A DNA stretch of 10,878 nt from an uncultured Ruaniaceae bacterium (GTDB lineage Bacteria; Actinomycetota; Actinomycetes; Actinomycetales; Beutenbergiaceae), in assembly GCA_938004115.1 (NCBI GenBank), contig CALKWS010000084.1, positions 1 through 10,878 of the forward strand, read 5' to 3'. The notes below the pieces were generated by a model, which worked only from the letters and a program-made list of their open reading frames with translations, was not told where the DNA came from and did not search any database. Positions 5,970-10,878 of this stretch are shown piece by piece. Made by a program: the position numbers and the translations under genes. Positions within the stretch are counted from its first letter, which is position 1; every line of letters begins with the position of its first letter.

Positions 5970-6021
5970 GGAAGTTTCCACCCCCGCCAGCCTGGTCACC
6001 GCAACACCGGATCCCTACTGT
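5970..6021 (+). promoter_or_regulatory. GGAANNTTCC-type promoter, copy 4
   Basis: GGAAGTTTCC (5970-5979) is followed by ACCCC, CTGG (5992-5995) and TACTGT (6016-6021), with offsets of 22 and 46 nt. The CTGGTC to TACTGT spacer is 18 nt. The predicted start near 6028 leaves a leader of about 34 nt before the ATG at 6062. It drives the secretion ATPase and, by overlap, the membrane protein gene after it. Confidence 0.6.
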
Positions 6022-6061
6022 CAACGGCAGAACACCAGCAAACCAAGGAGATCGAGTCACC

Positions 6062-9000
6062 ATGTGGCGATTGAGCGTACGGCCCACCGAGGAGAGCAAC
6101 CTCTCCCCGGTGGACGTCGTGATCACCAGCCAGGCCGGCGGCAAGGTGGCCGACCTCGCCCGCGGCCTGGGCACCCACCTGGGCGGCTCCGACCGCTTGC
6201 TGCTGGCGCCCACCACCGGCGGGCAGCCCTGGCCGGCGGACCTGCCCCTGCGGGAGTCCGGCCTGCGCGACGGTGATCTGGTCGAGGTCGCCTCGGTCCG
6301 GGCCGACTGGCTCACCCGACCCGGTGCCGCCCGAACCGCCCGGGCCGTGGCGCACATCGTCGCCGGACCGGACGCCGGGCGGCGCATCCCCCTCACCACC
6401 GATGTGGCCACCATCGGACGTTCCACCGACAGCACGATCCGCCTGGCCGATCCCCTGGTCTCCCGCACCCACGCCCAGATTCTGCTGGGCAAGGACGTGG
6501 TGGTCGCGGACCTGGGCTCTGCCCACGGCACCCGGGTCGAGGGCAGGGAGGTGACCCGGGCGCAGCCGGTGGGGTTCGGCACCCACATCCACGTGGGGAA
6601 CACGGTGCTGGCGATCCACCCCGGTGATGCCGCCACGGAGGTGGAACAACGCGGGGTGCTGCGTTCGCCGCGGTTCGGGCAGGGACTGGAGGAGACCTCT
6701 CTGAAGGTCCCGGCCGCCCCCGGGAAGAAGCGGCACGTGCCGATCCCCTGGCCGATGATGCTCATGCCGGTGCTCATGGGCGGGGCGATGTTCGCGATGA
6801 TGCGCAACCCGATGTCGCTGATCTTCATGCTCGGCTTCCCCGCGATGATGTTCACCTCCTACCTGGTGCAGCGCCGGCAGGCCGCGAAGGAGCACGCCGA
6901 GGAGACCGCGGCATGGCGTGCGGACGTCCGGCAGGTGCTGGACCGGCTCGACGAGGCCGCCGCCCTGCAGCGCAGCCACGCCGCCGAGGACGACCCCGAG
7001 ATCGACGTGGTGCTCGACCGCATCACCGCCCGCGACCACCGCCTGTGGGTGCGGCACGAGGACGCCCCGGACTTCCTGGGCCTGCGCGCCGGGATCGGCC
7101 CGGTGCCGGCGCTGGTCACCGCGGAGGTGCCCGACCAGGGGGACCGCGCCCTGCGCGCCGAGGCCGAGCAGCAGATCGGCGGGCGCGCGGTACTGCCCGA
7201 GCAGCCCGTGGTGCTGGACCTACGGGAACTGGCCCTGGCCGCCGTCGTCGGACCGACCGAGACCGTGGACGCCTGGGTGCGTGCCGCCGTCGTGCGCCTC
7301 GCCGCCACCCACTCCCCGAACGAGGTGCGCCTGGCGGCGGTGCTGGGGCAGCACCGCACCCACACCGAGGCCTGGCTGCGCTGGCTGCCGCACGCCGCAC
7401 CGCGTACCGGCGGCGCCCCGTGCGTGGCGATCGGCGCCGGTGACGGGCAGGTGCTCCTGGAGGACCTGGTCGCTACCGACGGCGGCACCGACCACACCGT
7501 GTGCCTCATCGACGACGGCGCCGGGGTACCCCGCAGGCTGATCGAAGCGGTGGCCGCGGAAGCCCCGAACCGCAGGCTGCACCTGCTGTGGCTGGGCGCC
7601 GACATCCGGCAGGTGCCCGCCGCCACCGACGTGGCCGTGGACTTGAACGACGGCCACCTGAAACGCGCCGGCCGCGGCGGGCAGGACCGGCTCACCCAGA
7701 TCGAGTCACTGGACCTAACCGCCACCTGGAAGGCCGCCCGCGCCCTGAGCACCTGCAAGGACGAGGCAGCCGTGGCCGCCGCCGAGTCCCTGCTGCCGCA
7801 CATGGTGCGTCTGCCCGGACTGAGCCCGGACCTGGCCGACCCCGACGACGTGGACCGGGTGATCGAGCGGTGGTCCACCGCCTCCGGCCTGCGGGCGCAA
7901 CTGGGCATGGGCGCCGACGGCGTGGTGAACATCGACCTGCGCGAGGACGGCCCGCACGGGCTGGTGGCCGGCACCACCGGCGCCGGGAAGTCGGAGCTGC
8001 TGCAGTCCCTGATCGCCTCCCTGGCGATGAACAACCCGCCGGAGCGGATCACGTTCCTGCTGGTGGACTACAAGGGCGGTGCGGCGTTCCGCGAGTGTGC
8101 CCAACTGCCGCACACGGTGGGCTACATCACCGACCTCACCCCGGCCCTGGTGCAGCGCGCGCTGACCTCTCTGCACGCCGAACTGACCGCCCGGGAGCAC
8201 ATCCTGGAGAAGTACGGAGCCAAGGACCTGATCGCCCTGGAACGCTCCCACCCCGAAGCGGCCCCGCCGAGCATGCTCATCTGCGTCGATGAGTTCGCCG
8301 CGCTGCTCGCCGAGGTGCCCGAGTTCGTCGACGGCATGGTCTCCATCGCCCAACGGGGCCGGTCCCTGGGGATGCACATGCTGCTGGCCACGCAACGGCC
8401 CGCCGGTGTGGTTACCCCCCAGATCAAGGCGAACACCGATCTGCGGATCGCGTTGCGGGTGGCGTCCCCCGAAGACTCCACCGACGTCATCGACGCACCC
8501 GATGCCGCCCACCTGTCCCGCCGCACCCCCGGCCGGGCGTGGATCCGCCGCACCGGGCACGGCACCCGCGAACTGGTGCAGGTGGCCTGGGCCGGCGCGC
8601 ACGAGGAGATCCACGAGACCGGTGCCGCAGTGCAGGTACGTCCCTTCACCGCCACCGGCACCGGCACCGACGACGCCACCGGCCCGGCCCGGATGCACCC
8701 GCACACCGACCTGGAACGCATCGTGGCCACCACCAACGCAGCCTTCCGGCACCGCGGCAGGCCCGCGCCGAAGCGGCCGTGGATCCCGCCGCTGGCGGAG
8801 CAACTGACCGTCACCGCCATGGCACCGGCCGAACTCGCCCTCAGTCCCGACGACGTGGACGGGGAGAACACCATCACCGCCACCCAGCGGCCCGGCCAAC
8901 TCGTGCTCGGCATGGTGGACCGCCCGGCCGAACAGGTGCAGACCCCCTGGATCGCCGATTACGCCAAGGCCGGTCACCTGCTGGTGTTCGGGGCCTCCGG

Positions 9001-10402
9001 CTCGGGTAAGACCGAGGTGCTGCGCACCATCGCCGCTGCCGCGACCGCCTCCGGTGAGCCGGCCCCGGCATGCGTGTACGGCATCGACGCCGGCGGTGGC
9101 GGGCTCACCGTGCTGGAACGGATGGACTCCGTCGGCGCCATCGTGGTGGAGCAGCAGACCGAGCGGATGCTGCGCCTGATCCGGATGCTGCACCGCACCG
9201 TGAACGAACGCAACGCCGCCCTGGCCTCCCGCGGTGTGGCGGACGTGGCCGCCCTGGCCGCCACCGGTGAGCACCTGCAGCGCATCCACCTGCTGATCGA
9301 CAACCTGCCCGCGCTGCTGGAGACCCTCGACGGCGGCGGGTCCCACCGCCGGCAGCACGCCGAGCAACTGCAGGCGATCATGGTCGAGGGCCGCCGCGCG
9401 GGGGTGCACGTGTCCGCCACCGCCCCCACCCGCACCGGTATCCCCAGCGCCCTGAGCGCGGCGTTCGGTCAGCGCCTGGTGCTGCGGATGTCCGTGGCCG
9501 ACGACTACATGCTGCTCGGCGTGCCCGGGGACGTGCTCGACGCCGACAGCCCGCCCGGGCGCGGCCTGTGCGGTGGGGACGAGGTGCAGGTGGCCACGCT
9601 CGGTGGTGCCGGCACCCCGCTGCAGATCGAACGGTTGGACGCCTGGACGTCGGTGGTGGGATCGGTCTACCGCGACGGGCCGGCGGCCACGGTGCCGGTG
9701 ATGCCCACCCGGTTGCCGCAGGACCTCCTTCCGGCTCCGACCGCGGACGCGATCTGCCTGGGCGTGGAGGAGAACTTCGTGGCACCGGTGTCCATGACAC
9801 TGACCGAGGCCCCGTTCCTGGTGCTCGGCCGGGCCCGCTCCGGGCGCACCAGCCTGCTCACCGGGCTGGCCGAACTGACCGCCCGCAGCGACACCCCGCC
9901 CGCACAGGTCGTGGTCGCCGGGCCGAAGGTCGCGGCCGCGCCGCGGCTGACGGGGCTGGCGGACCTCGTCCTGGACAGCCCGGCGGCGCTGGCACAGTGG
10001 GCCCGGGACGCCGGCCCGGTGGACGGGTGGCGGCTGCTGCTCATCGACGACGTGCACGACTGGGAACGCCACTGGGAACAGAACGGACCCGAGCGTGAAG
10101 CGTTGGAGGCGGTCCAGGAGTTCCTCGGCTCCGCGCGGGCCGAGGGCACCGCGGTGGTGGGCACCGGTGACACCGACGACGCCCGCTCTCGCCAGCACGT
10201 GCCCGGCCTGATCACGGCGTTGCGCCGCGCCCGCCGCGGCCTGCTGCTAAGTCCCGACGGCGCCGACGGCACGCTGCTGTCCACCCAGGTGCCGATGAGC
10301 AGTTTCGAGCCCTTGCAGGGCCAAGGCCGGGGCCTTTTGGTCACCGGCGCAGACAAACACGTTGTCCAGGTACTATCTGCCAGCATTGAGGAGGCAGGGT
10401 GA
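6062..10402 (+). CDS. eccC: T7SS FHA/FtsK-SpoIIIE ATPase (EccC/EssC type)
   Basis: This 1446-residue membrane ATPase should energise export of the WXG100 proteins. Domains in order: residues 1-85, a small beta-rich region that may be ubiquitin-like (LRESGLRDGDLVEV); 95-175, a canonical FHA domain with G119-R-S and S134-R-T-H137; 228-268, two close membrane segments; 270-620, the EccC-type stalk region; then three FtsK/SpoIIIE ATPase modules. Module 1 has Walker A GTTGAGKSE (637-645) and Walker B D743-E744. Module 2 has Walker A GASGSGKT (977-984) but D1080-N1081, lacking the Glu. Module 3 has GRARSGRT (1256-1263), with Arg in place of the Walker lysine, and D1329-D1330. So only module 1 looks fully competent, in line with EccC, where module 1 hydrolysis is essential and module 3 binds the substrate signal. 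Mycobacterial EccC lacks an FHA domain; Firmicutes EssC has FHA domains. The ATG has AAGGAG (6045-6050) 11 nt upstream. The next gene overlaps it by 4 nt. Confidence 0.95.
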   Translation: MWRLSVRPTEESNLSPVDVVITSQAGGKVADLARGLGTHLGGSDRLLLAPTTGGQPWPADLPLRESGLRDGDLVEVASVRADWLTRPGAARTARAVAHIVAGPDAGRRIPLTTDVATIGRSTDSTIRLADPLVSRTHAQILLGKDVVVADLGSAHGTRVEGREVTRAQPVGFGTHIHVGNTVLAIHPGDAATEVEQRGVLRSPRFGQGLEETSLKVPAAPGKKRHVPIPWPMMLMPVLMGGAMFAMMRNPMSLIFMLGFPAMMFTSYLVQRRQAAKEHAEETAAWRADVRQVLDRLDEAAALQRSHAAEDDPEIDVVLDRITARDHRLWVRHEDAPDFLGLRAGIGPVPALVTAEVPDQGDRALRAEAEQQIGGRAVLPEQPVVLDLRELALAAVVGPTETVDAWVRAAVVRLAATHSPNEVRLAAVLGQHRTHTEAWLRWLPHAAPRTGGAPCVAIGAGDGQVLLEDLVATDGGTDHTVCLIDDGAGVPRRLIEAVAAEAPNRRLHLLWLGADIRQVPAATDVAVDLNDGHLKRAGRGGQDRLTQIESLDLTATWKAARALSTCKDEAAVAAAESLLPHMVRLPGLSPDLADPDDVDRVIERWSTASGLRAQLGMGADGVVNIDLREDGPHGLVAGTTGAGKSELLQSLIASLAMNNPPERITFLLVDYKGGAAFRECAQLPHTVGYITDLTPALVQRALTSLHAELTAREHILEKYGAKDLIALERSHPEAAPPSMLICVDEFAALLAEVPEFVDGMVSIAQRGRSLGMHMLLATQRPAGVVTPQIKANTDLRIALRVASPEDSTDVIDAPDAAHLSRRTPGRAWIRRTGHGTRELVQVAWAGAHEEIHETGAAVQVRPFTATGTGTDDATGPARMHPHTDLERIVATTNAAFRHRGRPAPKRPWIPPLAEQLTVTAMAPAELALSPDDVDGENTITATQRPGQLVLGMVDRPAEQVQTPWIADYAKAGHLLVFGASGSGKTEVLRTIAAAATASGEPAPACVYGIDAGGGGLTVLERMDSVGAIVVEQQTERMLRLIRMLHRTVNERNAALASRGVADVAALAATGEHLQRIHLLIDNLPALLETLDGGGSHRRQHAEQLQAIMVEGRRAGVHVSATAPTRTGIPSALSAAFGQRLVLRMSVADDYMLLGVPGDVLDADSPPGRGLCGGDEVQVATLGGAGTPLQIERLDAWTSVVGSVYRDGPAATVPVMPTRLPQDLLPAPTADAICLGVEENFVAPVSMTLTEAPFLVLGRARSGRTSLLTGLAELTARSDTPPAQVVVAGPKVAAAPRLTGLADLVLDSPAALAQWARDAGPVDGWRLLLIDDVHDWERHWEQNGPEREALEAVQEFLGSARAEGTAVVGTGDTDDARSRQHVPGLITALRRARRGLLLSPDGADGTLLSTQVPMSSFEPLQGQGRGLLVTGADKHVVQVLSASIEEAG

Positions 10403-10878
10403 AAAGGCTGAGGGGGCGCCCGCAGGGGGGCCGTGATCGGGGTTTCGTCGAGGTCGGCGTGGCCCTGGCCGGGGCACTGCTCGTGCTCGGGGCCGTGGTC
10501 GGCAACGGCGTGGCAGCGACCGTGCTGGACATGACCGACGGGCAGACCTGGCTGCCCGACGACGACGGCCGGGTGGTGCAGGTCAACCCCGCCACCGGGG
10601 AACCCGAACGGCGCCTGGTGGTCGGCGCCGAGGGGAGCCAGATGGAGGTCAGCCAGCGGGACGGGCACCTGATCGTGGCCGACCCGGCCACCGGTGAACT
10701 GACCGCGATCAACCTCGCGGGCCTGGTGGCCTCCGGCTCCCGCGGCGCCGACACCGAGACGTGGGTGCTCATCGGCGGCGGTCAGGTAGTGCTGGTGGAG
10801 CCCTCACCCGGCACCGTCCGGGCGGTGGACCCGTTGACCCTGACCGACCTGGGTACGCCGTACCGCACCGACGATCTG
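10399..10878 (+). CDS. membrane-anchored propeller-like protein of T7SS locus (partial)
   Basis: The GTG at 10399 overlaps the ATPase stop in the form GTGA, and GAGGAGG (10388-10394) lies 4 nt upstream; 160 codons are open to the right edge, so the 3' part is missing. The N-terminus is basic and Arg/Gly-rich (residues 2-14), followed by one hydrophobic segment (about 19-43), consistent with a signal anchor that puts the rest outside the cell. Beyond it, three short repeats begin GRVVQVNPATGEP, GHLIVADPATGEL and GQVVLVEPSPGTV; they look like blades of a PQQ-type or related beta-propeller. Actinobacterial T7SS loci with an FHA-type ATPase often carry a large membrane-anchored protein with such repeats and fibronectin type III domains at this position; I recall this only as a general pattern. 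Translational coupling suggests a structural partner of the ATPase complex. The function is inference. Confidence 0.85.
   Translation, partial: MKRLRGRPQGGRDRGFVEVGVALAGALLVLGAVVGNGVAATVLDMTDGQTWLPDDDGRVVQVNPATGEPERRLVVGAEGSQMEVSQRDGHLIVADPATGELTAINLAGLVASGSRGADTETWVLIGGGQVVLVEPSPGTVRAVDPLTLTDLGTPYRTDDL

Noticed and set aside
7715..10198. Long open frame on the minus strand inside the ATPase gene (827 codons)
   Set aside because: High GC removes stop codons on the opposite strand. The translation is His/Gly/Arg-rich without recognisable motifs, whereas the + frame shows FHA and Walker motifs in order.

Overview
The window is strongly GC-rich, with G or C in most third codon positions, purine-rich ribosome binding sites (AAGGAG type) and some GTG and TTG starts. 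Together with WXG100 proteins and an EccC/EssC-type ATPase, this points to an actinobacterium (Actinomycetota). The FHA-containing ATPase and the general layout resemble loci of Micrococcales-like lineages more than mycobacterial ESX loci, but the lineage is inference.

Layout: (1) 1-1601, minus strand: a patatin-like phospholipase running off the left edge. (2) 1602-1708: a divergent intergenic region. (3) 1709-2602: a protein with an N-terminal WXG100 domain fused to a ~200-residue domain I do not recognise. (4) 2762-3601: a protein with an FHA-like N-terminus and a putative helix-turn-helix C-terminus, with its own promoter. (5) 3860-4138: a stand-alone WXG100 protein. (6) 4286-5482: a protein with a WXG100-like head, a long Gly/Ala/Ser/Pro linker, a C-terminal hydrophobic segment and an acidic tail. 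(7) 5600-5869: a second stand-alone WXG100 protein, followed by a strong hairpin. (8) 6062-10402: a 1446-residue FHA/FtsK-SpoIIIE ATPase, the motor of a type VII secretion system (T7SS). (9) 10399 to the right edge: a membrane-anchored protein with propeller-like repeats, translationally overlapped with the ATPase gene. There are no RNA genes, CRISPR arrays or mobile elements that I can support.

Working together: the two small WXG100 proteins and the two larger WXG100-headed proteins are probable substrates or components exported by the ATPase. The downstream membrane protein is probably an accessory of the secretion machine. EccB, EccD and mycosin-type genes are not in the window.

The most notable unexplained signal is a repeated promoter-type block: GGAANNTTCC, then 12 nt, then CTRG, then about 20 nt, then a -10-like hexamer. 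It occurs upstream of the genes at 1709, 3860, 4286 and 6062, with spacing constant to within one base. An extra copy of the dyad alone lies at 3744-3757. This suggests one dedicated regulator (not identified) controlling the T7SS units. The copy at 1631-1640 also sits in the putative promoter of the divergent phospholipase gene.
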